A stretch of DNA of 64,000 nt from Tritonibacter mobilis (GCF_001681715.1 NZ_LNWY01000005.1:124001-188000), one strand, 5' to 3'. Counted from the first letter of the stretch, positions 30,643 through 40,404 are shown. A program made the numbers and translations. The notes: a model not told the origin generated them from the letters alone.

Positions 30643-31842
30643 TCAGCCCTGCTCCTGCCGTGAAACCATCCAATGGTTCAGACGCCAAATGCCCCACGCC
30701 AGCGGAATAGCCCCAAGCCCCCCGATGACATAGGCAAGCGGCTCGTCAGAAAAGCTTTCAAACATTTGGGTGTAAAAGTGGATTGCCGCAAAGGTTAGCG
30801 CAGCATTGAACAGGGCCCGCTGGTGTCGCATCGCGCTCCATATGATCATCGCCACCAATGCCAGCGCCCAAAGCACCGAATAGGTCAGATCAGAGATTCT
30901 AAATGCGGTGGCGTGAAAGGCATCTCTGGCGGCGCTGTAACTATCATAATCGGCCCAACCACTTCGGTACCGTCCCGGCCCCCACAGGTGTTCGCCCACA
31001 TAATCGCCCCAAAGTGACCCCACCAGAGCGCAGAGATTCGCCACGATGAACCCCATCACAGCAAGAATGCGCAAGTGGCGCGCGTCCCGCTCCATAGCGC
31101 CTGAAGAGACCCATATGCATACTGTGATCAGCAGACCCATTTGCAAGATCGTCAGGGTCGGCTCGGGCGAGTAAAACGCATAGACGGCATGAAAATACGC
31201 GGTGCCCGTCTCTAACACCTGCGCAAAGGGGATCAGAGCTGTGGCCGTGATCAGCCGGACATCCAGCTGCCAGCCCGCCACGCCCAGCGCGACGGCGTAA
31301 TATAGCAAAACCAGATTTCTCAGCGGTGCGCCCCAATTGTATTGGTGTACCAACGCCTCGATCCCGCCAAGGTGCATGGCGAGACCCATCATCATAACAG
31401 TGCCCAGCACAAAACGCGCCGACCAACCACCCAAGCGCCAGCGCCACAAGCTGATTACGGTTACCAGCAACCCTGCTGGAGTGAGGACCCAACCTGCAAC
31501 TCCCTCGTATTTATCGATTAGCTCCACGGATGCACCGCCCAGCAACATCCCAACACCAATCAGAACTGCCGAGTTGCCGAAAATCGCATAGGTCGTGCCC
31601 CCACGGGACAGGACCGCAAGCCCCGCCGCAAGCATAAGCGCGCCAGTAACCGTCACCGCAAGCGGCTCTGCCAACCAGACAATGAAGCCCGCGATCGCCG
31701 CGATGATCCCACAAAACAGGATCGCATTCACCGCCATGGACACCATCACGTCGCGAGAGCGTGCCTCAAGCACGCGTGCCTGATCCTGTGTCAAAGTGCC
31801 ATCAGCGACCAGCGCATCAGTGTCGGCAATTACATGCATCAT
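30643..31842 (-). CDS. multi-pass membrane protein, DUF2157-like
   Basis: This 399-residue protein has a short soluble N-terminal part (LVADGTLTQDQARVLEARS, about 1-30) and about ten hydrophobic segments through to residue 390. The N-terminal pattern, a helix followed by a string of paired helices, resembles DUF2157 membrane proteins. There is no catalytic motif I recognise. It has AAGGA upstream and converges with the GlxA regulator gene. Its function is unknown. Confidence 0.75.
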   Translation of the reverse strand: MMHVIADTDALVADGTLTQDQARVLEARSRDVMVSMAVNAILFCGIIAAIAGFIVWLAEPLAVTVTGALMLAAGLAVLSRGGTTYAIFGNSAVLIGVGMLLGGASVELIDKYEGVAGWVLTPAGLLVTVISLWRWRLGGWSARFVLGTVMMMGLAMHLGGIEALVHQYNWGAPLRNLVLLYYAVALGVAGWQLDVRLITATALIPFAQVLETGTAYFHAVYAFYSPEPTLTILQMGLLITVCIWVSSGAMERDARHLRILAVMGFIVANLCALVGSLWGDYVGEHLWGPGRYRSGWADYDSYSAARDAFHATAFRISDLTYSVLWALALVAMIIWSAMRHQRALFNAALTFAAIHFYTQMFESFSDEPLAYVIGGLGAIPLAWGIWRLNHWMVSRQEQG

Positions 31843-31930
31843 CGAATTCCTTGGCGGTTATCGCATCCGCCAAAGATGAACATTTTGTCCGCGCGTGAAA
31901 AGGCCGGGAAATCCGTAAGTGACGCCAGCG

Positions 31931-31953
31931 CCCTTATTAGACCCTAATAAGGG
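31931..31953. repeat. perfect 10-base inverted repeat downstream of arsC
   Basis: CCCTTATTAG-ACC-CTAATAAGGG is a perfect hairpin seven bases beyond the arsC stop and upstream of the membrane protein gene. It could be a weak terminator, since no T run follows. A similar half (CCCTTATTAGA) follows msrA at 38322. Confidence 0.55.
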
Positions 31954-31959
31954 ATATTC

Positions 31960-32379
31960 TTATACTCTGTTCCCGTCAGCATCGATGAGCAAGGTGCCAT
32001 CTTCCTTGGACCAAGGACCGCTGGGCCATGACTCGAGCAGATCAAGGACCCGCTCGGGGGGACGACAAAGCGCTACGCCCTTTTTGCAGGCCACGATGGG
32101 CCGGTTGACCAAGCTTGGGTGCAAAAGCATCTGGTCAAGGATCTGGTCAGCGGTGACATTATCCTCCAACAAGCCAAGCTCCTTGGCGGGCGAACGCTCT
32201 TTGCGCATGGCGCTGTAGGGGGTCAACTCAGCTGCGGCAAACAGCGCCTGAAGCTGCCCCCGGGTCCAACCCGTTTGCAGATACTCCACCACAACCGGCT
32301 CATAGCCTGCATCCCGGATCAGGCGCAGCACATTGCGCGAGTTGCTGCAATCTGGATTGTGGTGAATGACGATGTCCAT
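31960..32379 (-). CDS. arsC: arsenate reductase, glutaredoxin-linked type
   Basis: This 139-residue thioredoxin-fold ArsC has the nucleophile in HHNPDCSNSR (Cys10), the LVNRPIVACKKG arginine region near 93, and LCRPPERVLDLL near 110. It would reduce arsenate to arsenite using glutathione and glutaredoxin. There is no arsB or arsR beside it, so a role in other thiol chemistry (YffB-like) cannot be excluded. The start is ATG 32379; an ATG eight codons upstream is possible. The frame is open far upstream across adenine deaminase, which is a different gene on the other strand. Confidence 0.85.
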   Translation of the reverse strand: MDIVIHHNPDCSNSRNVLRLIRDAGYEPVVVEYLQTGWTRGQLQALFAAAELTPYSAMRKERSPAKELGLLEDNVTADQILDQMLLHPSLVNRPIVACKKGVALCRPPERVLDLLESWPSGPWSKEDGTLLIDADGNRV

Positions 32380-32466
32380 GAGTTTGCTCTGCCTGTGGTT
32401 CATGACGCTGTGATGATCGCGGATTAGGGGTCTTGCACCCCTCAGCGCAATCAATAACAGTAGGCC

Positions 32467-34272
32467 ATGACACACAAGACCTTCCCAAGCTGGCCCGACG
32501 TCGCCCCCCAACTGATCGAAACCGCTGCCGGACGCAGCCCTGCCGATACCGTGATCCGGAACGGCAAATGGGTGAATGTCCATACACGTGAGGTTCTCGA
32601 TGGGCATGACATCGCCATTAAGGCGGGCCGGATTGCCTATGTAGGACCGGATGCGTCCTATTGTACCGGGCCAGACACGCAGGTGATCGAAGCCGAGGGC
32701 CGCTATATGGTGCCCGGCCTGTGTGATGGGCACATGCATATTGAATCGGGCATGCTGACGCCTGCGGAATTTGCCCGCGCGGTGATCCCCCACGGCACCA
32801 CCACCATGTTCACCGACCCGCATGAGATCGCCAATGTTCTGGGCCTTGAGGGCGTGCGGCTGATGCATGACGAGGCGCTTTTGCAGCCCGTCAATATCTA
32901 TACCCAGATGCCCTCCTGCGCGCCGTCTGCACCTGGGCTGGAAACCACAGGTTATGAAATCTCCGCCGAGGACGTAACTGAGGCAATGACCTGGCCCGGT
33001 ATCATCGGTTTGGGTGAGATGATGAACTTTCCCGGCGTTGCCAATGGCGACGCCAAGATGCTGGCCGAGATCGCTGCCACCCAGCGCGCGGGCAAAACGG
33101 TGGGCGGGCATTATGCCTCGCCCGACCTCGGCCCTGATTTCGCGGCCTATGTGGCCGGCGGCCCGGCGGATGATCACGAGGGCACCTGCGAGGCGGATGC
33201 CATCGCGCGGATGCGACAGGGGATGCGGACCATGGTGCGGTTGGGGTCCGCCTGGTACGACGTCGAAGCGCAGATCACCGCCATCACGGAAAAGGGTCTC
33301 GACCCGCGCAACTTCATTCTCTGTACCGATGACTGCCATTCGGGCACGCTGGTCAATGATGGCCATATGAACCGGGTGGTGCGTCACGCAATAGACTGCG
33401 GCTGTGATCCGCTGGTGGCGATCCAGATGGCGACGATCAACACTGCCACGCATTTTGGTCTGGAGCGCGAGATTGGCTCTATCACTCCGGGTAGACGCGC
33501 GGATGTGATCCTGACTTCTGATCTGAAAACACTCCCGATCGAAGTGGTGATCGCACGCGGGCAGATTGTCGCGGAATCAGGCTCTATCAAGGTCGAATGC
33601 CCGCATCTGGACTGGCCGGCACACGCGCGCGGTACCGTGCATCTGGGGCATGAATTGACGACAAAAGACTTTGAACTCGCTGCGCCCGAAGGCGCAAATT
33701 CTGTCACCGCCAATGTAATCGGGGTGGTCGAAAACCAAGCCCCGACAAAGGCGCTGAAGGCCGAGCTTCCCGTTCAGGATGGTTTGGTTGAAGGCACCGA
33801 AGATGTCTGCCAGATTGCCCTCGTCGAACGTCACCGTGCCACGGGTGGCGTGACCAATGCCTTCGTATCTGGTTTTGGCTACGAGGGGAAAATGGCGATG
33901 GCCTCCACCGTGGCCCACGACAGCCATCATATGATCGTGGTCGGCACGGATCGCGCACAAATGGCCCTAGCTGCCAACCGTCTAGCCGAGGTTGGCGGTG
34001 GCATCACGATCTTTCGTGATGGAGAGGAACTGGCGCTGGTGGAGCTGCCGATCGCGGGCCTGATGTCCGATAGCCCGGCTTCTGAGGTCGCCGCAAATGC
34101 ACAAAAACTGGTCGAGGCCATGGAGGCCTGCGGCTGTAAACTGAACAACGCCTATATGCAGCACTCGCTTTTGGCGCTGGTCGTGATCCCGGAACTGCGG
34201 ATCAGCGACCTTGGCCTTGTCGATGTGCGCAGCTTCAAAAAAATTCCAGTAATCGAGCCGTTCAATGAATAA
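32467..34272 (+). CDS. ade: adenine deaminase
   Basis: This 601-residue metal-dependent amidohydrolase converts adenine to hypoxanthine and ammonia. It shows the amidohydrolase opener DGHMHIESGML near 86, the metal-binding GGHYASPDLG near 214, CTDDCHS near 278, and the C-terminal adenine deaminase domain (DGLVEGTEDVCQIALVERH near 437, given in part: EDVCQIALVERH). The length is that of the bacterial Ade family. It overlaps the AMP nucleosidase gene by eight bases, so the two probably work in sequence: AMP to adenine to hypoxanthine. Confidence 0.95.
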   Translation: MTHKTFPSWPDVAPQLIETAAGRSPADTVIRNGKWVNVHTREVLDGHDIAIKAGRIAYVGPDASYCTGPDTQVIEAEGRYMVPGLCDGHMHIESGMLTPAEFARAVIPHGTTTMFTDPHEIANVLGLEGVRLMHDEALLQPVNIYTQMPSCAPSAPGLETTGYEISAEDVTEAMTWPGIIGLGEMMNFPGVANGDAKMLAEIAATQRAGKTVGGHYASPDLGPDFAAYVAGGPADDHEGTCEADAIARMRQGMRTMVRLGSAWYDVEAQITAITEKGLDPRNFILCTDDCHSGTLVNDGHMNRVVRHAIDCGCDPLVAIQMATINTATHFGLEREIGSITPGRRADVILTSDLKTLPIEVVIARGQIVAESGSIKVECPHLDWPAHARGTVHLGHELTTKDFELAAPEGANSVTANVIGVVENQAPTKALKAELPVQDGLVEGTEDVCQIALVERHRATGGVTNAFVSGFGYEGKMAMASTVAHDSHHMIVVGTDRAQMALAANRLAEVGGGITIFRDGEELALVELPIAGLMSDSPASEVAANAQKLVEAMEACGCKLNNAYMQHSLLALVVIPELRISDLGLVDVRSFKKIPVIEPFNE

Positions 34273-35731
34273 TGTAAACACCCCCACCCTTCCCGACGCT
34301 GAGAGCTTTACCGACGCAAAAGCCGCCGTTGCCCGCCTGATTGAGCTTTATGACAGCGCGACCAATTTCCTGTGTGATGAATTCATCGCCGCAATGAGCG
34401 CCAGGGCCGCGCCCGGCAGCCGCGTGCGCGCCTTTTACCCAGAGGTTCGCTTCACCACCACGACCTATGCACAGGTGGATAGCCGTCTGAGCTTTGGCCA
34501 TGTGGCCGATCCGGGCACCTATTCCACCACGGTGACACGACCGGATCTGTTCCGTCACTATCTGGAGCAACAAATCGGACTGCTGATCAAAAACCACGAC
34601 CAGCCCGTGACCGTCGGCGTGTCCGCTACACCAATGCCGGTGCATTTTGCGGTCGCCTCCCGCCCCGGACTGACCGTTCCACAGGAAGGGGCTGCGCGTT
34701 TCACCCTGCGTGACGTCTTTGATGTGCCGGATCTGGCCACCACAAACGACGACATCGTCAATGGGACCTATGTGCCTGAAAATGGCGTGGGTCCGCTGTC
34801 GCTCTTCACAGCACAGCGCGTGGATTACTCTTTGGCGCGTCTTGCGCATTATACCGCCACGGACCCGGAGCATTTTCAGAACCATGTGCTGTTTACGAAC
34901 TACCAGTTCTACGTCACCGAGTTTGAGGCCTATGCGCGCGAACAACTCGCCAATCCCGACAGCGGCTACACCAGTTTTGTGTCGACCGGGAACATTGAGA
35001 TCACAACTGCCGATGGCGAATTGCCGGCCTCTCTTAAGATGCCGCAAATGCCGACCTATCACCTGAAGCGGCCGGACGGGAACGGCATAACGCTGGTCAA
35101 TATCGGGGTGGGGCCGTCGAATGCCAAAACCGCCACCGATCACATCGCCGTTCTGCGTCCGCATGCATGGCTGATGGTTGGCCATTGCGCCGGGCTCAGA
35201 AACTCTCAGGCGCTTGGCGATTTTGTTCTGGCCCATGCCTACCTGCGCGAGGATCACGTACTGGACGATGACCTGCCGGTCTGGGTGCCGATCCCGGCGC
35301 TGGCGGAAATTCAGGTTGCTCTGGAAGAAGCGGTGGCACAGGAAACAGGCCTTGAAGGATACGACCTCAAACGGATCATGCGCACCGGCACCGTTGCCAG
35401 CCACGACAACCGCAACTGGGAGCTGCGGGATCAATCCGGCCCGGTGCAACGCCTGAGCCAATCCCGCGCCATCGCTCTGGATATGGAGAGCGCCACCATC
35501 GCCGCAAACGGCTACCGCTTTCGGGTGCCCTACGGCACGCTTCTGTGTATCTCCGACAAGCCCCTGCACGGCGAATTGAAGCTACCTGGCATGGCCTCAG
35601 ACTTCTATCGCACGCAGGTTTCACGGCACCTTCTGATCGGGATCAAGGCGATGGAACGGCTCAGAACCATGCCTCTGGAGCGCCTCCACAGCCGCAAACT
35701 GCGCTCTTTTGACGAAACGGCCTTCCTGTAA
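34265..35731 (+). CDS. amn: AMP nucleosidase
   Basis: This 488-residue enzyme hydrolyses AMP to adenine and ribose 5-phosphate. It has an N-terminal AMN domain (about 1-175) and a C-terminal purine phosphorylase-like domain (LVNIGVGPSNAKTATDHIAVLRPHAW, shown as LVNIGVGPSNAKTATDH near 277; ALDMESATIAANGYRFRVPYG near 407). ATG 34265 overlaps the adenine deaminase stop, so translation is coupled. Together with that gene it drains AMP to hypoxanthine. Confidence 0.95.
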   Translation: MNNVNTPTLPDAESFTDAKAAVARLIELYDSATNFLCDEFIAAMSARAAPGSRVRAFYPEVRFTTTTYAQVDSRLSFGHVADPGTYSTTVTRPDLFRHYLEQQIGLLIKNHDQPVTVGVSATPMPVHFAVASRPGLTVPQEGAARFTLRDVFDVPDLATTNDDIVNGTYVPENGVGPLSLFTAQRVDYSLARLAHYTATDPEHFQNHVLFTNYQFYVTEFEAYAREQLANPDSGYTSFVSTGNIEITTADGELPASLKMPQMPTYHLKRPDGNGITLVNIGVGPSNAKTATDHIAVLRPHAWLMVGHCAGLRNSQALGDFVLAHAYLREDHVLDDDLPVWVPIPALAEIQVALEEAVAQETGLEGYDLKRIMRTGTVASHDNRNWELRDQSGPVQRLSQSRAIALDMESATIAANGYRFRVPYGTLLCISDKPLHGELKLPGMASDFYRTQVSRHLLIGIKAMERLRTMPLERLHSRKLRSFDETAFL

Positions 35732-35874
35732 TGGCGAAAATATGCTGTTTTCCACGGAAATTTGCTTGTTTGGCGCTTGATCTTGCACGCTACGCGTTGT
35801 GTTGTCCCACAACATAACGCTAATGTTACGCGATGAGGCCCCAACACGTCGGGCAGTTTCAAGGAGAGCTAAGA

Positions 35875-36168
35875 ATGTCCAAACCGATGACCAAAACTCA
35901 GCTTGTGGCAGCGCTGGCTGAGGAAATGGACAGCGATAAGAAAACCGCTGGTGCCGCTCTGGATGCCGTTTGCAACCTGATCACCCGCGAAGTGTCCGGC
36001 GGCGGTGCCGTGACTCTGCCGGGTGTTGGCAAGATCTACTGCCGTGAGCGTCCCGAGCGCGAAGTGCGCAACCCCGCCACCGGCGAGAAGTTCATGAAAG
36101 AAGCAGACAAGGTCGTGAAAATGACCATCGCCAAAGCGCTGAAAGACAGCGTCAACGGCGACGCCTGA
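35875..36168 (+). CDS. hup: HU family DNA-binding protein
   Basis: This 97-residue histone-like protein has MTKTQLVAALAEEMDSDKK at the N terminus, the VTLPGVGKIYCRERPER arm region and RNPATGEKF, followed by a basic C terminus. It is slightly diverged from classic HU (a cysteine and IYCRERPER in the arm). AAGGAGAG precedes ATG 35875. It is a single gene closed by a strong terminator. Confidence 0.92.
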   Translation: MSKPMTKTQLVAALAEEMDSDKKTAGAALDAVCNLITREVSGGGAVTLPGVGKIYCRERPEREVRNPATGEKFMKEADKVVKMTIAKALKDSVNGDA

Positions 36169-36198
36169 TCCATATCTGGATCAGAGCCAATGGCTTCG

Positions 36199-36225
36199 GG
36201 GCTGCCCATTTGGGCGGCCCTTTTT
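36199..36225 (+). terminator. Rho-independent terminator of the HU gene
   Basis: GGGCTGCCC (36199-36207), loop ATTT, GGGCGGCCC (36212-36220), then TTTTT: a textbook stem with T run 30 bases after the HU stop. Confidence 0.9.
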
Positions 36226-36310
36226 GTATTGTACCAATCCGCCCTCTCACCCTATCCAGCGCGCAGACAACTGGCTAACGTGCCGCCTAATCGGGGAAGG
36301 GACTAGTCAG

Positions 36311-37222
36311 ATGGATTTGCGCGCAATTGCCATGGGGTTGGCTTTCGCCCTCATGTGGTCCTCGGCCTTCACCTCAGCCCGGATCATCGTGGCAGATGCG
36401 TCTCCGTTGTTCTCACTTGCGATGCGGTTTTTGATCTCTGGTCTGATCGGCGTCATGATCGCCCGTGCCATGGGGCAGACATGGCGGCTGACACGCGGTC
36501 AATGGAAGGCCACGATCCTCTTCGGGATCTGCCAGAATGCCCTGTACCTCGGGTTGAACTTTGTTGCGATGCAATGGGTTGAGGCTTCGATGGCTGCGAT
36601 CATCGCATCTACCATGCCGCTTCTGGTGGCGCTGGCCTCTCTGGTGCTGTTTCGCGAACGGATTCGCCCCCTCGGCATGTTGGGTCTGGTCGCAGGGGTT
36701 GCAGGCGTTGCGCTTATTATGGGTACAAGGATCAGCGCTGGTGTCGATCTTCTGGGCGTCGCGCTTTGCGGGCTTGGAGTATTGGCGCTCACAACTGCAA
36801 CGCTCGCGCTGCGCGGAGCAACCTCAGGTGGCAATTTCATGATGGTTGTAGGCCTGCAAATGCTGGTGGGTTCCGCAGCATTGTTTCCAGCCGCCTTTGC
36901 CTTTGAAACCATTCGCGTAGAGCCCAGCTGGCCTCTTGCTATCGCATTTGCTTACACCACTTTTGTCCCGGGACTGGCCGCCACACTGATCTGGGTGATG
37001 CTGCTCAATCGGATTGGCACGGTCCGCGCAGCGACATTCCACTTCCTGAACCCTGTCTTCGGCGTCGCGGTCGCAAGCGTCCTTTTGGGAGAAAGCCTCG
37101 GGATGCTTGATATGATCGGTGTCGGGGTGGTGACGCTTGGCATTCTAGCGGTGCAGCTTGCGCGCCAACCCGCGCCTGCGAAACCGCCACTTTCGGCTGC
37201 ACTGCAACCGCAGGCGGATTGA
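36311..37222 (+). CDS. EamA/DMT family transporter
   Basis: This 303-residue membrane protein has ten hydrophobic helices in two EamA repeats (about 7-140 and 150-290). Landmarks are the paired LMWSSAFTSARII at the start and the second-repeat LNPVFGVAVASVLLGESL near 255. It is a putative exporter of amino acids or other small metabolites (the family is broad, so the substrate is unknown). ATG 36311 follows GGGAAGGGA. An upstream in-frame start would fall inside the HU terminator. Confidence 0.85.
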   Translation: MDLRAIAMGLAFALMWSSAFTSARIIVADASPLFSLAMRFLISGLIGVMIARAMGQTWRLTRGQWKATILFGICQNALYLGLNFVAMQWVEASMAAIIASTMPLLVALASLVLFRERIRPLGMLGLVAGVAGVALIMGTRISAGVDLLGVALCGLGVLALTTATLALRGATSGGNFMMVVGLQMLVGSAALFPAAFAFETIRVEPSWPLAIAFAYTTFVPGLAATLIWVMLLNRIGTVRAATFHFLNPVFGVAVASVLLGESLGMLDMIGVGVVTLGILAVQLARQPAPAKPPLSAALQPQAD

Positions 37223-37359
37223 TCCCGCGCAGACCGAACACGCGCGTTCACATTTGCTCACATCTGGCGCACAGGATATCTATGCTTGGATAGTTTGGGG
37301 TTTGAAAATGGACCGATCGACCCCAGTTATAGCCTCATCAAATCAGGTGGGAGGGCCCC

Positions 37360-37809
37360 ATGTCCAATTACTTCAAGAACCCTGACGCCATTGCAGCGCT
37401 GTCGGAAGAAGAATTCTACGTCACCCAGAATTCCGGCACCGAACGTCCCGGCACAGGAAAGCTGCTTTCCAACAAAGAACCGGGCATCTATGTCGATATC
37501 GTCTCTGGCGAGCCGCTCTTTGCGTCGTCAGACAAATATGAATCGGGCTGTGGCTGGCCGAGTTTCACCAAACCGATCGAACCCGCACATGTGCAGGAAC
37601 TCGAAGACCGGACCCTTGGCATGATCCGCACCGAGGTGCGCTCCACCCATGGTGACAGCCATCTCGGCCACGTCTTCCCCGACGGCCCCGCGGATCGCGG
37701 CGGTCTGCGCTACTGCATCAATTCGGTGTCGCTGCGCTTTATCCACCTCGACGATATGGAGGCGGAAGGCTACGGCGCCTACATCAATCAAGTGGAGGAC
37801 AACCGATGA
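37360..37809 (+). CDS. msrB: peptide-methionine (R)-S-oxide reductase MsrB
   Basis: This 149-residue repair enzyme has ESGCGWPSF (Cys64), the [14 protein letters not shown] substrate loop and [11 protein letters not shown] with catalytic Cys119. The zinc-binding CxxC pairs of some MsrB forms are missing. ATGA overlaps the msrA start, making a coupled pair that repairs both diastereomers of methionine sulfoxide. GGTGGGAGG lies upstream. Confidence 0.96.
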   Translation: MSNYFKNPDAIAALSEEEFYVTQNSGTERPGTGKLLSNKEPGIYVDIVSGEPLFASSDKYESGCGWPSFTKPIEPAHVQELEDRTLGMIRTEVRSTHGDSHLGHVFPDGPADRGGLRYCINSVSLRFIHLDDMEAEGYGAYINQVEDNR

Positions 37810-38321
37810 GCACGACTGAACGCGCCGTCCTGGCAGGCGGCTGCTTCTGGGGCATGCAAGAGCTGATCCGTCACCGCAAAGGTGTCCTTGGCACTCGCGT
37901 CGGCTACACGGGCGGCGATGTGCCGAATGCAACCTACAAGAACCACGGCACCCATGCCGAAGGGATCGAGATCACGTTTGACCCCGAACAGACATCCTAT
38001 CGTGAGATGCTGGAATTCTTCTTTCAGATCCACGACCCCACCACGACGAACCGTCAGGGCAATGACATCGGCATGAGCTATCGCTCTGCGATCTACTATG
38101 AAGATGCGCGCCAGAAACAAATCGCCGAAGACACAATCGCCGATGTCGAGGCCTCTGACATCTGGCCCGGCAAGGTCGTGACCGAGGTGGAACCTGTCGG
38201 CGATTTCTGGGAGGCTGAGCCTGAGCATCAGGATTACTTGCAGCGGCTTCCCAATGGCTACACCTGCCACTTCCCGCGCCCTGATTGGGTTTTGCCCAAG
38301 CGCGATCAGGCTGCTGAATAG
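37806..38321 (+). CDS. msrA: peptide-methionine (S)-S-oxide reductase MsrA
   Basis: This 171-residue enzyme has the catalytic motif GGCFWGMQE (Cys13), the GYTGGDV loop and [11 protein letters not shown]. It overlaps msrB by ATGA. It reduces the S-diastereomer of methionine sulfoxide using thioredoxin; recycling cysteines typical of longer MsrA C termini are not obvious here. The C terminus ends at a TAG followed by a hairpin-rich spacer. Confidence 0.96.
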   Translation: MSTTERAVLAGGCFWGMQELIRHRKGVLGTRVGYTGGDVPNATYKNHGTHAEGIEITFDPEQTSYREMLEFFFQIHDPTTTNRQGNDIGMSYRSAIYYEDARQKQIAEDTIADVEASDIWPGKVVTEVEPVGDFWEAEPEHQDYLQRLPNGYTCHFPRPDWVLPKRDQAAE

Positions 38322-38358
38322 CCCTTATTAGAGCCTAATTCAGGCTCTCCGTTTTGAG

Positions 38359-38394
38359 GATCAGGCCGCCCAATAAGTGCGACCTGATCTTTTT
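38359..38394. terminator. terminator after msrA
   Basis: GATCAGG (38359-38365) pairs with CCTGATC (38383-38389), followed by TTTTT at 38390-38394. It lies between msrA and the convergent hyuA-like stop. A smaller stem GAGCCT/AGGCTC sits just upstream (38331-38347). Confidence 0.75.
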
Positions 38395-38397
38395 GTA

Positions 38398-40404
38398 TCA
38401 ATCGTGCGCCACCCGTGGACGGCCGCTGGCCTCCACCGTGACGGTCGCCTCGACGAAAACCTGCTGCGCTTCGACCTCCGCCATGCGCAGGTCGCGGCTC
38501 ACATGGACATGAATATCGCTTGCCCCGGCCTCTTCAGCCGCTGCAACAGCCTCAGCACGCAGCGCAGCTTCCAGCACCTCCAGCGCCTTTGAACTGGCGG
38601 TGAAGTCTTGCGGCCCGTCGGATAAATGCACGCGAAACCGACCTTCGGAGGGGGCGGTGACAGTTCCGGTTCTGCGTTGGATGATCCGCCCCACCACGGC
38701 CCCAATCGCATTGGCGACACCCGCATGTTCCGGCAGGATCATATTGCAGCGCAAACGCTCTCCGACCGCAGGATAATAGCTCGGTGCAGAGGCGCCCAAC
38801 CCGATCACATCCACATTCACATGAGCGTCTATCGACAAAAGGCTCTTGTGCCCCTGAAGCCCCCGCTGAAGCAGGATATGCCTTGCAAGTTCGCTTGGGC
38901 TTCCTCCAAACAGAGCCTGTTCTTCGGAAAAAATAGACTCTAACAAGGTTAGTGATGTCTGTTCAGTCAACTGATCTACGATCATCAGAGCAAGAGCCTC
39001 AGCATCTCTTGCCACTGAATCACCCCTGCCGACACGGCGTCTGGCAAAAATGGTAAGCGCCTTCTCTGCGGCTCCTCGATCCCATGCGGCCACACGGCCC
39101 AGGACGTGACTTGCGTCCGACGGTGTGATCCCGGCGACTTGCACCAATCCGCGATCCACCAGACGATTTAATGCGCCTTGCTCCATGCGGGTGCGTAAGA
39201 CGTCGCCCATCGGCAGGACGCTGGTGCCGATGCGCGCCAATAGTGCCGCCTCTCGTTCCGAGAGGCCCACCGCAGCTTGCCCCACAACGCCGCGCACAAA
39301 ACATCCGTCATACTCCCCCACCACTGGGGCGTGCAGTTGTGCATCCAGCGCCGCATGCACCACCTCAGGTGCCTCTGTGGCGACCAAAGACACCGGCAAC
39401 ACACGCCTTGACCCAAGCGAGACACCGCCTCGCAGACCCTCACTCTTCAGGTGGACCTGGCTGTCACCGCCCAAACCGGAGGTGCGCATGGCCACCGCCT
39501 CAACCATGGTCCGGAAGCCCCCGACCTGTGCCCCATCCGGGTCGATCTTCGGCAAGCCTCTCTCGATCAGGGCAACGTCAGTGGTCGTCCCGCCGATATC
39601 GCTGACCAAGGCGTTCTCAGCCCCTGTCATCCAACGCGCGCCAACAATCGAGGCCGCCGGCCCGCTCAGGATTGTCTCGATGGGGCGCGCACGGGCTTGC
39701 GCAGCAGACATCAGCGCGCCATCACCACGCACGACCATCATGGGCGCTTCTATTCCTATCGCTGCAAGCGTGTCAGCGGCGCGGTTTATCAACCCGTCAA
39801 TCATTCCAATGAGGCGGGCATTCAACACCGCGGTCAGCGCGCGTTTAGGCCCGTTCAACCTAGCGGACAGTTGGTGAGAGCAGGTCACAGGCGCGCCGGT
39901 CCGTTCCTGAATGATGCGCGCAACTTCCAACTCATGAGTCGGGTTGCGGGTGGCAAAAACTCCGGCAACTGCAAATCCACTCACGCCCACAGATTCAGTC
40001 TCTAAAAAGGCAATGAGGCTCTCTGTATCCAGCGGAGCAGCCTCTCCACCCGCGTGTGTGTGTCCGCCCGACAGGATCAAAACCGGATCGCCCTTAAGTG
40101 CATCATTCAGCCCATGTCGCTCCAAGTCTTGGGCATTAAACCCGATATAGATGAGAGCGACACGCCCCCCCTGCCCCTCCACCAAGGCATTGGTGGCAAG
40201 CGTCGTTGAAAGCGCAGCCATTGAAATGTCGTCCGGCGGGACACCCGATTGCTCCAGCACCGCCCGCACCGCACCACCAACGCCAATGGCCAGATCATGC
40301 CGCGTTGTAAGCGATTTGGCCGAGGCGATTACCTCACTCTCGTTCCGGATCAACACTGCATCCGTGTAGGTGCCCCCAGTATCGATCCCAAGCAGTAGCG
40401 CCAT
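38398..40404 (-). CDS. hydantoinase/oxoprolinase family protein (HyuA-like)
   Basis: This 668-residue ATP-dependent ASKHA-fold protein starts MALLLGIDTGGTYTDAVL, with the hydantoinase A N-terminal domain (about 1-180) and the ATP-binding HyuA domain (SDIGGTTTDVAL near 275, again characteristic). In most bacteria it works with a HyuB subunit on cyclic amides such as hydantoins or 5-oxoproline, but no HyuB gene adjoins it here. Start ATG 40404 follows GAGG. Activity and substrate are uncertain. Confidence 0.85.
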   Translation of the reverse strand: MALLLGIDTGGTYTDAVLIRNESEVIASAKSLTTRHDLAIGVGGAVRAVLEQSGVPPDDISMAALSTTLATNALVEGQGGRVALIYIGFNAQDLERHGLNDALKGDPVLILSGGHTHAGGEAAPLDTESLIAFLETESVGVSGFAVAGVFATRNPTHELEVARIIQERTGAPVTCSHQLSARLNGPKRALTAVLNARLIGMIDGLINRAADTLAAIGIEAPMMVVRGDGALMSAAQARARPIETILSGPAASIVGARWMTGAENALVSDIGGTTTDVALIERGLPKIDPDGAQVGGFRTMVEAVAMRTSGLGGDSQVHLKSEGLRGGVSLGSRRVLPVSLVATEAPEVVHAALDAQLHAPVVGEYDGCFVRGVVGQAAVGLSEREAALLARIGTSVLPMGDVLRTRMEQGALNRLVDRGLVQVAGITPSDASHVLGRVAAWDRGAAEKALTIFARRRVGRGDSVARDAEALALMIVDQLTEQTSLTLLESIFSEEQALFGGSPSELARHILLQRGLQGHKSLLSIDAHVNVDVIGLGASAPSYYPAVGERLRCNMILPEHAGVANAIGAVVGRIIQRRTGTVTAPSEGRFRVHLSDGPQDFTASSKALEVLEAALRAEAVAAAEEAGASDIHVHVSRDLRMAEVEAQQVFVEATVTVEASGRPRVAHD

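Noticed and set aside
31960-33453. Apparent 497-codon minus-strand gene covering arsC
   Set aside because: Only the last 139 codons match ArsC. The upstream part is the reverse of adenine deaminase.
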